A stretch of DNA of 17,188 nt, from positions 1-17,188 of the forward strand of contig QNZW01000192.1 of the NCBI GenBank assembly GCA_003978375.1, in the 5' to 3' direction. The position numbers were made by a program, and so were the translations under genes. Each line of letters opens with the position of its first letter. The stretch's first letter is position 1. Source of the DNA: Sulfurovum sp. (GTDB lineage: Bacteria; Campylobacterota; Campylobacteria; Campylobacterales; Sulfurovaceae). Positions 1 through 7,303 of the stretch are shown piece by piece. The notes under the pieces were generated by a model. It saw nothing but the letters and a program-made list of their open reading frames with translations. It had not been told where the DNA came from and searched no databases.

Positions 1-2649
1 AGTTCTATAGATGCTATCCATACACTCTTACGAAATACATTGATATTTTTTATCATTTTTTTTGTGGCTCTCTTTTTTTGGTTTAAAACGGGAATTGAAA
101 TTGATTCGTTTGTACTTGGTAATTATAAAATTGACAAATTATACATCAAACTAGATAAAAAATTAACTTTAAAAGCCAATAAGGTAGTTATTCCTAAATC
201 TAAAGAAAAACCCTCCTTTAAAAATATCGATAGCACCTTTGATAGAATCAAATATTTTTTTACTTTTTTTCATACGATTGATTTAAAAGAAGTTGTTTTT
301 GCAGACAACAAAGTACAATTTATGTTTACTGATAACCTATTTTATTTGAGTAGTGATAGATATGAAATTGCAGGTAACATCTATAGAAATGCAGAGATAT
401 TTACAGCAGATGTACCTAGACTTTATCTTAAAGAGAACAACATAACACTCAATGGAGAGTTACGTTACAGTCTGAAAAATAATACATTAGAGACCAAAGG
501 TGATTTTGATGCGTATCATATACAAGGACATTTTAACGCAAATAAAAAAGAAGATAAAATTAGATTTAGATTAAATAGTGATAGATTTAATGACATTAAA
601 ACTTTGGTCAATGTAGTGTCTTTACCTAAGAGTATCCAATCATGGCTAGTAGACAAAATAAAAGCAAAAGAGTATCAAATTAATACTCTAGAAGGCAGTG
701 GTAGCATTGTGGATAAAGGATTTAAGCTCAATGATAAAACACTTAAAGCTACGATGCTTCTTCGTAAAGCAAAAATATATTTTCAGCCCAAATTAAATCC
801 TATTTTAGCAAAAGAGATGAAAATAAATTATAAAAATAAGTCTTTGTTTTTCACGTTTAAGACACCTACATATCTTCATAAAGTACTAAAACCTTCAAAA
901 GTGATGATTACAGGCATAGGTAGTAAAAAAACATTGCTTTATTTGGATCTATTTATGCAAACAGCAATAGATAAGACATTACAACAAATATTAGATGCAT
1001 ATAAAGTGAAGTTTCCTCCATTAAAGTATAAAGGTGCCCCTGTGGGTATTGGCTTGAAAATGGGTATACCACTTGGAAAATGGAAAAAAACAAAAAAAAT
1101 GTTGACTATTGTGAATGTTGCTTTTGAGCAAGGTCAAATGCAAATAAAAAATATATCGCTACCCCTCTTAAAAGCAACTATCAAATATGACAATCGAGCA
1201 AAAGAAAAAGTATCTATTTCAAGCACACTAAAAAAAGGTGTACTTTCCATAGGAGAAACAAAAATTCCAGTGTTAAATGGACAGCTTAGCTATAAAAAAG
1301 AGCAAGTGATATTGGAAAAAGTCTATACCAAAGGCTTGTGGTATGAAGGTATGGTAAATGGAAAGATAGATTTAAAAAATAAAAAAGCATTTTTGAATAT
1401 GGAAGCAAAAAAAATAGCAATAGGAGACAAAGAAAAGTTTATTGTGATTGAAAACAAACCTATGCCATTGATGATTGATTATGCAAAAAATTTTAGACTG
1501 TCTATACCCACATTAGGAATGAAATTAATCAATAAAGAAGATGGTATGCATATTGGTGTAACAGATATAACAAAATTAAAACCATACCTTAAACATATGC
1601 CTATAGCCATAGATGGAGGGAGTATTGATATTGTTAAAAAAGGAGATAAGTATAGTTTTAAGGGTCTATTACGTAGTAAAGCATGTTTTTTTTATGATAA
1701 AAATGATGTTTGTCGTACACAAATCCGTTGTTTGGGTGAAGTGAGTAAAAAAGGTTTAGATTTTTATGCTTTTGATAAGCGTTTACATTATCGTTCAGCC
1801 AAGTCACGCCTCACACTCAAAAATCTAAATATAGATCTTAAAAAATTTTTAAATATACGCAAAAAAAGTAAAAAGAACAAAAGTACAAAACTTATCATAC
1901 TTGGTAATAACTCTAAAATACGCTATGAAAAACATATTTTACTCACAGACAGTTATGATATAGAGATTTTACCCAATGGCAATGTTAAAGCTTCAGGTTC
2001 CTTAGATGGTGACATTGTGCAGTTTAACAAAAAAGGAAATATTGTTTCTATGAAGGCACTACGTGTCAAAGATAAGATGTTACATGCCCTTATCAATTTT
2101 GATGGATTACAAAAAGGGCGTTATACACTTAAAAAATCTGGTAATCCAGATAAGGTTTTAAAGGGGCAAATTATTATCGAAGGAGGTGTGATGAGTAACT
2201 TTAAGGCCTATAATAATACCTTGGCACTTATCAATGCTGTTCCAGCATTAGCAACCTTTAGTAGCCCAGGATTCTCAAAGTCAGGATTTATGATAAAAGA
2301 GGGTGTGATAGAGTACCGAATGACGAAAGACAAAATCATATTTGATTCTATCTATATTAAAGGGTCATCTGCAACCATAGTAGGTAAGGGTGTGCTTTCG
2401 TTGAAGAAAAAAAACATGCATATGAAACTTGCCATACAGACAGCCAGAGAGTTGGGTAATCTTGTAGGAAAAGTGCCTTTACTTGGCTATATTTTGATGG
2501 GAAAAGACAAAAGTATCACGGTTGGGCTTACTATTGAAGGATCGATATATAAGCCTGTTGTAAGAACCTCTACAGCCCAAGATATATTGACACTACCGTT
2601 ACAATTTATTCAAAGAACTATTGAATCTACAGTAAAAATTATAAAGTAA
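1..2649 (+). CDS. AsmA/YhdP-like envelope protein, 5' end missing
   Basis: The frame is open from base 1. A TTG at 40 could act as a start, but 13 sense codons precede it without a stop, so the true start probably lies outside the window. About 882 residues are visible. A single hydrophobic membrane segment (window residues about 14-35, rich in Ile and Phe) is followed by a very long, lysine-rich, beta-type region made of short alternating hydrophobic strands. The C-terminal part, from about GKVPLLGYILMG onward, resembles the AsmA-like C-terminal domain of the YhdP/TamB superfamily. Known members are inner-membrane-anchored periplasmic proteins that bridge to the outer membrane and are implicated in phospholipid transport. 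Three cysteines cluster around nt 1680-1735 in the middle of the protein, which is unusual for such a chain. The family is assigned by overall architecture and the C-terminal motif, so the superfamily is fairly safe and the exact subfamily is not. Confidence 0.75.
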   Translation, partial: SSIDAIHTLLRNTLIFFIIFFVALFFWFKTGIEIDSFVLGNYKIDKLYIKLDKKLTLKANKVVIPKSKEKPSFKNIDSTFDRIKYFFTFFHTIDLKEVVFADNKVQFMFTDNLFYLSSDRYEIAGNIYRNAEIFTADVPRLYLKENNITLNGELRYSLKNNTLETKGDFDAYHIQGHFNANKKEDKIRFRLNSDRFNDIKTLVNVVSLPKSIQSWLVDKIKAKEYQINTLEGSGSIVDKGFKLNDKTLKATMLLRKAKIYFQPKLNPILAKEMKINYKNKSLFFTFKTPTYLHKVLKPSKVMITGIGSKKTLLYLDLFMQTAIDKTLQQILDAYKVKFPPLKYKGAPVGIGLKMGIPLGKWKKTKKMLTIVNVAFEQGQMQIKNISLPLLKATIKYDNRAKEKVSISSTLKKGVLSIGETKIPVLNGQLSYKKEQVILEKVYTKGLWYEGMVNGKIDLKNKKAFLNMEAKKIAIGDKEKFIVIENKPMPLMIDYAKNFRLSIPTLGMKLINKEDGMHIGVTDITKLKPYLKHMPIAIDGGSIDIVKKGDKYSFKGLLRSKACFFYDKNDVCRTQIRCLGEVSKKGLDFYAFDKRLHYRSAKSRLTLKNLNIDLKKFLNIRKKSKKNKSTKLIILGNNSKIRYEKHILLTDSYDIEILPNGNVKASGSLDGDIVQFNKKGNIVSMKALRVKDKMLHALINFDGLQKGRYTLKKSGNPDKVLKGQIIIEGGVMSNFKAYNNTLALINAVPALATFSSPGFSKSGFMIKEGVIEYRMTKDKIIFDSIYIKGSSATIVGKGVLSLKKKNMHMKLAIQTARELGNLVGKVPLLGYILMGKDKSITVGLTIEGSIYKPVVRTSTAQDILTLPLQFIQRTIESTVKIIK

Positions 2650-2659
2650 GTATATTTCA

Positions 2660-2668
2660 TGTTATAAT
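2660..2668 (+). promoter_or_regulatory. possible extended -10 promoter for the 198-residue secreted protein
   Basis: TGTTATAAT matches an extended -10 element (TGnTATAAT) in the 38-base gap after the AsmA-like gene. No good -35 hexamer is visible. Transcription would start near 2675, leaving a leader of only about 13 bases that begins at the ribosome binding site. The element is therefore possible rather than certain. Confidence 0.35.
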
Positions 2669-2687
2669 TTATCAAGAGGTAATGGTC

Positions 2688-3284
2688 ATGATAAAAATAA
2701 TTTTAATTTTATGTGGATTTAGCCACATGATGTATGCAGACTTTATGGATACGGTAGGAGATATTGTCAAATCAACACTTTCAGAAGATGAAAAAGAATT
2801 ACCAAAAATCAAAACAGTTGGTACTGTAGGGACATTTAAAAAGCAGAAAAAAGATAAAGATTCTTTGCTTGAAAGCGTAGTTGAAAATGTCAAAGAGACT
2901 ATAGGAGCAGACAAGAGTGATACAAATATTATTGATAATATCACGAATATGATTGATTTAGAAGAGGGAGAACACTTTGGACTTCCTTCTGTTTTTGGAC
3001 TAAATAAGAAAAAAGCCAAAACAGTATTTGGATCAACGCTTTTAGGCAACAGTGTGCTTGGAGATATGAAAGAGACAGGCAGTACCTTTTATAAAGGATT
3101 TAAAACCACAGGTGAGTCCACAGAGTTTATGTCAGGGGTGATGTACAAAAGTGCTAAAATATACAATAGTATGTTTGAAATGTTTGATGACTCACCCTTT
3201 AATGTGTTTGAAGAAGACGAAAAAGATCCGTCTGTGTTTGATCTATTTGATCAAGGCAATGCAATGCTAGATATGCTTGAGTAA
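2688..3284 (+). CDS. small secreted protein of unknown function
   Basis: I do not recognise this family. I place the start at the ATG at 2688, because AAGAGG at 2674-2679 is 8 bases upstream of it but only 2 bases from the ATG at 2682. This gives 198 residues. The N-terminus looks like a Sec signal peptide: MIK, a short hydrophobic core, then a probable cut after MMYA. The one cysteine in the core (residue 9) is preceded by Leu and does not form a lipobox. The mature protein is rich in Lys/Glu/Asp, then contains Gly/Thr/Ser/Phe-rich segments (about 98-140), and ends in a strongly acidic tail with several FD/FE pairs. It follows the AsmA-like gene by 38 bases and may be co-transcribed with it, which would suggest a periplasmic or outer-membrane role. 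That link is inference only. Confidence 0.65.
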   Translation: MIKIILILCGFSHMMYADFMDTVGDIVKSTLSEDEKELPKIKTVGTVGTFKKQKKDKDSLLESVVENVKETIGADKSDTNIIDNITNMIDLEEGEHFGLPSVFGLNKKKAKTVFGSTLLGNSVLGDMKETGSTFYKGFKTTGESTEFMSGVMYKSAKIYNSMFEMFDDSPFNVFEEDEKDPSVFDLFDQGNAMLDMLE

Positions 3285-3298
3285 ACTTCAAATAATGC

Positions 3299-4519
3299 TT
3301 ATTCATTTCTAAGGACCATGAGTGGGTCGGTTTGTGCTGCTTTTTTGGCAGGATAAAGAGAAGAGAGCAATACAATAATAGCAGTGCCTATAATAATAAG
3401 TGAAAAATCACTCATAGTCAAATCTATAGGTAAAGTGCTTGTACCGTAAACATCTTCAGGCATAGAGATAATATCAAAAGTTGTTAGTATCCATATACCA
3501 AGTCCACCCAACAATGTACCGGCTAAAATACCAGATGCACCAATAATAAGTCCCAATTTAAAAAATATAGACTTGATCTCTTTTTTTGTGGCACCTAAAG
3601 TACGCAAGAGTGCTATTTCGCTTCTTCTGCTCATCACAGTCATCAGTAGGGATGATACAATGTTAAGTGAGGCAACCAACACAATGAGTAACAAAACCAA
3701 AAAAAGTGCTTTTTTCTCCATTTGCATAGCAGCAAAAATATTACCATTTTGTTGCCACCATCCTTCTATGACAACATTAGAAGGAAGAGAAGCCTTGATA
3801 GCATCTATCTCTTTTAGTGGCTCTTTTGTATAAATATGCAATCCATCATAAAAACCTTGGGGACGTTTTAGTAGTTTTTCAAAAGCTTCTAAAGAGGTAT
3901 AGATAATGGCTTTGTCATAAGCTTTTAGACCTGATTTGAACACACCATCGACAATAAAACGTTTTTGTAAAGGCATCGTACCAAATCCGATGGCTTGTTG
4001 TTCTGAAAAGTAGAGTGTGATTTTTGTGCCTTTAGGTGCATTCATTTCAAAGGAGAGACCTTCTCCTATAATGGCTCTAAATTTACTTGTTGCATTTCCT
4101 TTAGCCTCTTTAAAAATAGAATTGATTTGAGACTCTTTGTCATAATCTACACCATAAAGAAGTGAACCTTGCACGGCACCCTCATTTTTAGAAATCACTT
4201 GGGTGGTGTAATAAGGGCTAAATTTTAACTGAGGAAAATGTGTATGTAAATTTTGAATCAGCGTGTCATTGATAGCATTTTCTTCTATAGGCATTATGGT
4301 AAGAGGGTAGTTCATAACAAAAAGTTTCTCTTTCATCTCTTCTTGCATACCTGTATAAATACCCATACTTAACATCAGTACCATCACTCCAGCAGTGATA
4401 CCTAAAAAAGCCAACATAGATGAGATAAATATAAAAGGGTTTTCCTTATCGTATTTAAGGTAGTGCCTAATAATTCGCCTAACAAAGTGATTGTTAGACG
4501 ATGAGATGGTTTGTACCAT
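3299..4519 (-). CDS. LolC/LolE-type ABC transporter permease (FtsX/MacB fold)
   Basis: This is a 406-residue inner-membrane protein. One membrane segment lies near residues 28-52 and is followed by a large periplasmic domain (about 55-265). Three more membrane segments follow at about 270-298, 320-345 and 370-392, which is the standard LolC/LolE/MacB layout. The stretch SLLMTVMSRRSEIALLRTLG, just after the second segment, is the typical cytoplasmic coupling region of FtsX-domain permeases. Family members release lipoproteins from the inner membrane to LolA, driven by the ATPase LolD. No LolD gene lies in the window. The ATG overlaps the secA stop codon by one base (TAATG), indicating translational coupling. 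The nearby lolA supports a lipoprotein-sorting role. A different FtsX-type export role cannot be excluded from sequence alone. Confidence 0.85.
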   Translation of the reverse strand: MVQTISSSNNHFVRRIIRHYLKYDKENPFIFISSMLAFLGITAGVMVLMLSMGIYTGMQEEMKEKLFVMNYPLTIMPIEENAINDTLIQNLHTHFPQLKFSPYYTTQVISKNEGAVQGSLLYGVDYDKESQINSIFKEAKGNATSKFRAIIGEGLSFEMNAPKGTKITLYFSEQQAIGFGTMPLQKRFIVDGVFKSGLKAYDKAIIYTSLEAFEKLLKRPQGFYDGLHIYTKEPLKEIDAIKASLPSNVVIEGWWQQNGNIFAAMQMEKKALFLVLLLIVLVASLNIVSSLLMTVMSRRSEIALLRTLGATKKEIKSIFFKLGLIIGASGILAGTLLGGLGIWILTTFDIISMPEDVYGTSTLPIDLTMSDFSLIIIGTAIIVLLSSLYPAKKAAQTDPLMVLRNE

Positions 4520-5796
4520 TATGCAAATAGACCTTTTTTTGGCCCACTTTTACCACAACAATTTTTATATTTTTGACCAGATCCACAAGGACAAGGTTCG
4601 TTTCTTTTTGGTTTTTTTTCTGCTTTTATGGGTGTATTTTTTTTCTCTACAGGTTCTTCTGTATTGAGTACGGCTTGAGAAACATCAGATTCTAACTCTT
4701 CTTTTATTTGCTCTACGGCTGCTTCCTCTTCTTCTGCTGAAGTAAAGTCAAATTGTACAAGATGAAGCACTTTTACGGCTTCAAGTTTAATACGACTTAT
4801 AAGATCGGTAAAAAGTTTATAGGAGTCTTGTTTGTACTCTGTAAGAGGATCTTTTTGGTTGTATCCTCTTAGTCCAATCCCTGTTTTTAGTACATCCATT
4901 TCATAAAGATGGTCTCTCCATTGAGGATCTAACACTTGTAAGTACAAGATGCGTTCTATCTCTTGACGTTGTTCTGGGTCAAGTTGAGACATTTTATCTT
5001 CATATATAGTCTCCATCATCTCTTTTAACATCTCATGTAGCTCTTCTCTTTCTTTCTCTTGAAAGTCTTCTATTTGTATCTCGATATGCAGTTCTTCTTT
5101 AATGATTGCAGCAAGTTTTTCTAAATCAAAATCTTCTGTAGCCATACCTTGATAAATTTCAGATGCTTCTAATAAATACTCAATGTATTCTGTACGATTC
5201 TCTTTTAATTTTGCAGCAATATCAAATTGGGGGTTGAGTAATTGATTTCTAAATGTATAAATAACTTTACGTTGATGGTTTGCTACATCATCATACTCTA
5301 AGATGTGTTTTCTAGATTCATAATGCTGGTTTTCTACTTTTTTCTGTGCTTTTTCAACAGAACGAGTAACGATTTTAGAATCAATATATTCACCATCTTC
5401 AACACCAAGTTTGTTCATAATATTTCTGATTTTTTCACCACCAAAAATACGCAGAAGATTGTCATCAAGACTTAAAAAGAATTGACTCTCCCCTGGGTCA
5501 CCTTGACGACCAGAACGTCCACGAAGTTGATTGTCTATACGTCTACTTTCGTGTCTTTCTGTACCTAAAATCATCAATCCACCCAAAGATCTTACTTCAT
5601 CATCAATCTTAATATCAACCCCACGACCTGCCATATTGGTAGCGACAGTTACGGCACCTTTTTGTCCTGCATTCATGATAATCTCAGCCTCTTGGGCATG
5701 GTTTTTGGCATTGAGCATATTGTGAGGAATTTTCTCTTTTTTAAGTCGTGCATCTATCATTTCAGATTTTTCAATAGACGCTGTACCGATGAGCAC
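4519..5796 (-). CDS. secA: SecA, C-terminal part (frameshifted gene)
   Basis: This is the C-terminal half of the preprotein translocase ATPase SecA. The 425 residues listed start at a GTG (5796) that encodes the Val of the conserved PVLIGTASIEKSE segment, so this is not a real start codon. The same frame is open upstream to about 5904 and encodes the missing linker, including [11 protein letters not shown]. Visible parts are the second helicase motor with GRGVDI and QLRGRSGRQGDPG, the helical scaffold/wing region, and the C-terminal zinc-binding tail with CPCGSGQKYKNCCG (CxCx8CC). Joined with 5871-7139 after restoring one base, the protein is 873 residues, normal for SecA. SecA pushes unfolded preproteins through SecYEG. 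Since secA is essential, a base missed in sequencing or assembly is likelier than two working fragments. Confidence 0.93.
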   Translation of the reverse strand: MLIGTASIEKSEMIDARLKKEKIPHNMLNAKNHAQEAEIIMNAGQKGAVTVATNMAGRGVDIKIDDEVRSLGGLMILGTERHESRRIDNQLRGRSGRQGDPGESQFFLSLDDNLLRIFGGEKIRNIMNKLGVEDGEYIDSKIVTRSVEKAQKKVENQHYESRKHILEYDDVANHQRKVIYTFRNQLLNPQFDIAAKLKENRTEYIEYLLEASEIYQGMATEDFDLEKLAAIIKEELHIEIQIEDFQEKEREELHEMLKEMMETIYEDKMSQLDPEQRQEIERILYLQVLDPQWRDHLYEMDVLKTGIGLRGYNQKDPLTEYKQDSYKLFTDLISRIKLEAVKVLHLVQFDFTSAEEEEAAVEQIKEELESDVSQAVLNTEEPVEKKNTPIKAEKKPKRNEPCPCGSGQKYKNCCGKSGPKKGLFA

Positions 5797-5870
5797 AGGT
5801 TGCCCTTTGGCATGTAGCTCTTTTACCCGTTTGACAACAGCATCGAGTTTTTCACGTTCTGTATTATAAA

Positions 5871-7139
5871 TTAGGTCATTTTTATCTTCTCTAGCAATAG
5901 GTACTTGGTAGGAATAGAAATAACATCCAAGTTATAAATTTGTGCAAATTCTGTTGCTTCAGTTTGTGCTGTACCTGTCATACCTGCTAGTTTGTTATAG
6001 AGTCTAAAATAATTTTGATAGGTAATTTCAGCAAGGGTTTGAGACTCTTCTTGTATCTCTACATTCTCTTTTGCCTCTAATGCTTGGTGTAGTCCTTCTG
6101 AGTATCTACGTCCTTCACTCAGTCTTCCTGTAAACTCATCGACAATGATAATCTCATTATCTTGCACAACATAATCTACATCTTTTTCAAAAATGTAGTG
6201 TGCTTTGAGTGCTTGGTCTAAATGGTGAGAGAGTGCTGCATTTTCAAGAGAGTAAAGGTTTTCTACCTCAAAAAGGTCTTGGGCTTTTTGTAAACCATCT
6301 TCTGTCATAACGATGGTTCTGTTTTTTTCATCTACGATAAAATCACCTGTGGTTTTTTCATCTTCTCCTGCTTTTACCTCTATCTTTTCACCGCGTTGCA
6401 TCTGTTTTGCAATAGCATCAGCTTGTGCATAGTGGTTGTGATCACGTTGTGTAGGACCAGAGATAATAAGTGGTGTTCTAGCTTCATCAATTAAAATAGA
6501 GTCAACTTCATCAACAATGGCATAATTATGCTCACGTTGTACTTTCTCTTCTGCACGTACTTTCATATTGTCACGTAAATAGTCAAAACCATATTCATTG
6601 TTTGTACCATAGGTAATATCTGCATCATATTGTGCTTTTCTTTCACCTTCTCCGTGTATTCCAGAGGTGATGCATCCTACATTGTAGCCCAAAAATTCAT
6701 AGATTGGAGACATCTCTTGGCTGTCTCTACTGGCGAGATAGTCATTCACGGTGACTACATGTACACCTTTTCCTGTCATGGCATTAAGTACGACTGCAAG
6801 TGTGGCAACAAGTGTTTTTCCTTCACCTGTTTTCATCTCAGCGATATCTCCATCATTGAGTACCATCCCTCCAACCATTTGCACATCGTAATGCCTAAGT
6901 CCTAAAGTTCTTTTACTCACTTCTCTTGTAATAGCAAATGAATCATAAAGGACATCATCTAATGTCTTTTCACCATTTTTGACTGCTATTTTAAATGCTT
7001 CAAAGGCAGATTTAAGTGCTTCATCATCCATTGACTCATATGTAGACTCTAAAGCATTTATATGTTTGACTTTTTTCAGATAGTTTTTAACAATTTTATC
7101 GTTTTGTGTACCAAAAACTTTGAGGATATTTTTTATCAT
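5871..7139 (-). CDS. secA: SecA, N-terminal part (frameshifted gene)
   Basis: This is the N-terminal part of SecA, 422 residues, of which the last nine or so (from KYLLL) are out-of-frame translation after the frameshift. The ATG at 7139 gives [10 protein letters not shown], a normal SecA N-terminus, although the upstream ribosome binding site is weak (AGG about 11 bases away). Visible elements are Walker A with MKTGEGKT (102-109), [10 protein letters not shown] (130-139), the [16 protein letters not shown] motif, Walker B with IVDEVD (208-213), [11 protein letters not shown], the preprotein-binding domain, and [10 protein letters not shown]. The frame fails just after ISIPT, where SecA normally continues with Asn. 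The gene diverges from the hydrolase-like gene at 7304 and is followed by the LolC/E-type permease gene. Confidence 0.93.
   Translation of the reverse strand: MIKNILKVFGTQNDKIVKNYLKKVKHINALESTYESMDDEALKSAFEAFKIAVKNGEKTLDDVLYDSFAITREVSKRTLGLRHYDVQMVGGMVLNDGDIAEMKTGEGKTLVATLAVVLNAMTGKGVHVVTVNDYLASRDSQEMSPIYEFLGYNVGCITSGIHGEGERKAQYDADITYGTNNEYGFDYLRDNMKVRAEEKVQREHNYAIVDEVDSILIDEARTPLIISGPTQRDHNHYAQADAIAKQMQRGEKIEVKAGEDEKTTGDFIVDEKNRTIVMTEDGLQKAQDLFEVENLYSLENAALSHHLDQALKAHYIFEKDVDYVVQDNEIIIVDEFTGRLSEGRRYSEGLHQALEAKENVEIQEESQTLAEITYQNYFRLYNKLAGMTGTAQTEATEFAQIYNLDVISIPTKYLLLEKIKMT
5900..5910 (-). other. secA: frameshift site inside secA
   Basis: Reading the minus strand, the codons ACC AAG TAC CTA (T-K-Y-L) replace the expected Thr-Asn-x-Pro. 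Adding one base after ACCAA gives ACC AAn GTA CCT, i.e. T-N-V-P, and joins the upstream frame to the downstream frame without any stop. The missing base falls between 5905 and 5904. The span 4519-7139 is 2621 bases, one short of a multiple of three, which agrees with a single-base loss. Confidence 0.9.
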
Positions 7140-7239
7140 GTTTCATTTTACCTAATAGTATAATTTTTATAAATTATGATTATTCTATCTAAAATGTGAT
7201 TAATCTTCTGTTAGCATAGATACATTTTTTTTAAACAGA

Positions 7240-7258
7240 GGTAATACTTAGGTAATAC
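7240..7258. repeat. direct repeat GGTAATAC x2, 11-base spacing
   Basis: GGTAATAC occurs at 7240-7247 and again at 7251-7258, about one helical turn apart. It lies in the 164-base gap between divergent secA and the hydrolase-like gene. Two identical half-sites on one face of the helix suggest a regulator binding site, about 45-65 bases before the hydrolase start codon. The rest of the gap is A+T-rich with no other clear element. No regulator is identified. Confidence 0.4.
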
Positions 7259-7303
7259 AAATATGGCATACTTCTTCTTAACTATATATTAAGAGGGGAA
7301 AAG

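Noticed and set aside
40-42. TTG at 40 as the start of the AsmA-like protein
   Set aside because: The same frame is open to base 1 and encodes plausible protein before the membrane segment, and no ribosome binding site precedes the TTG. The gene is treated as cut by the window edge.
2672-3049. Long minus-strand open frame opposite the small secreted protein
   Set aside because: It is Ser/Phe-rich shadow translation. The plus-strand frame has a signal peptide and ribosome binding site.
4519-7139. secA as two separate functional genes
   Set aside because: The downstream piece starts in the middle of a conserved segment with no ribosome binding site, and one added base restores a normal full-length SecA.
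7140-7303. tRNA, small RNA or riboswitch in the secA/hydrolase gap
   Set aside because: The gap is A+T-rich without a stable fold or recognisable conserved motif; only the direct repeat stands out.
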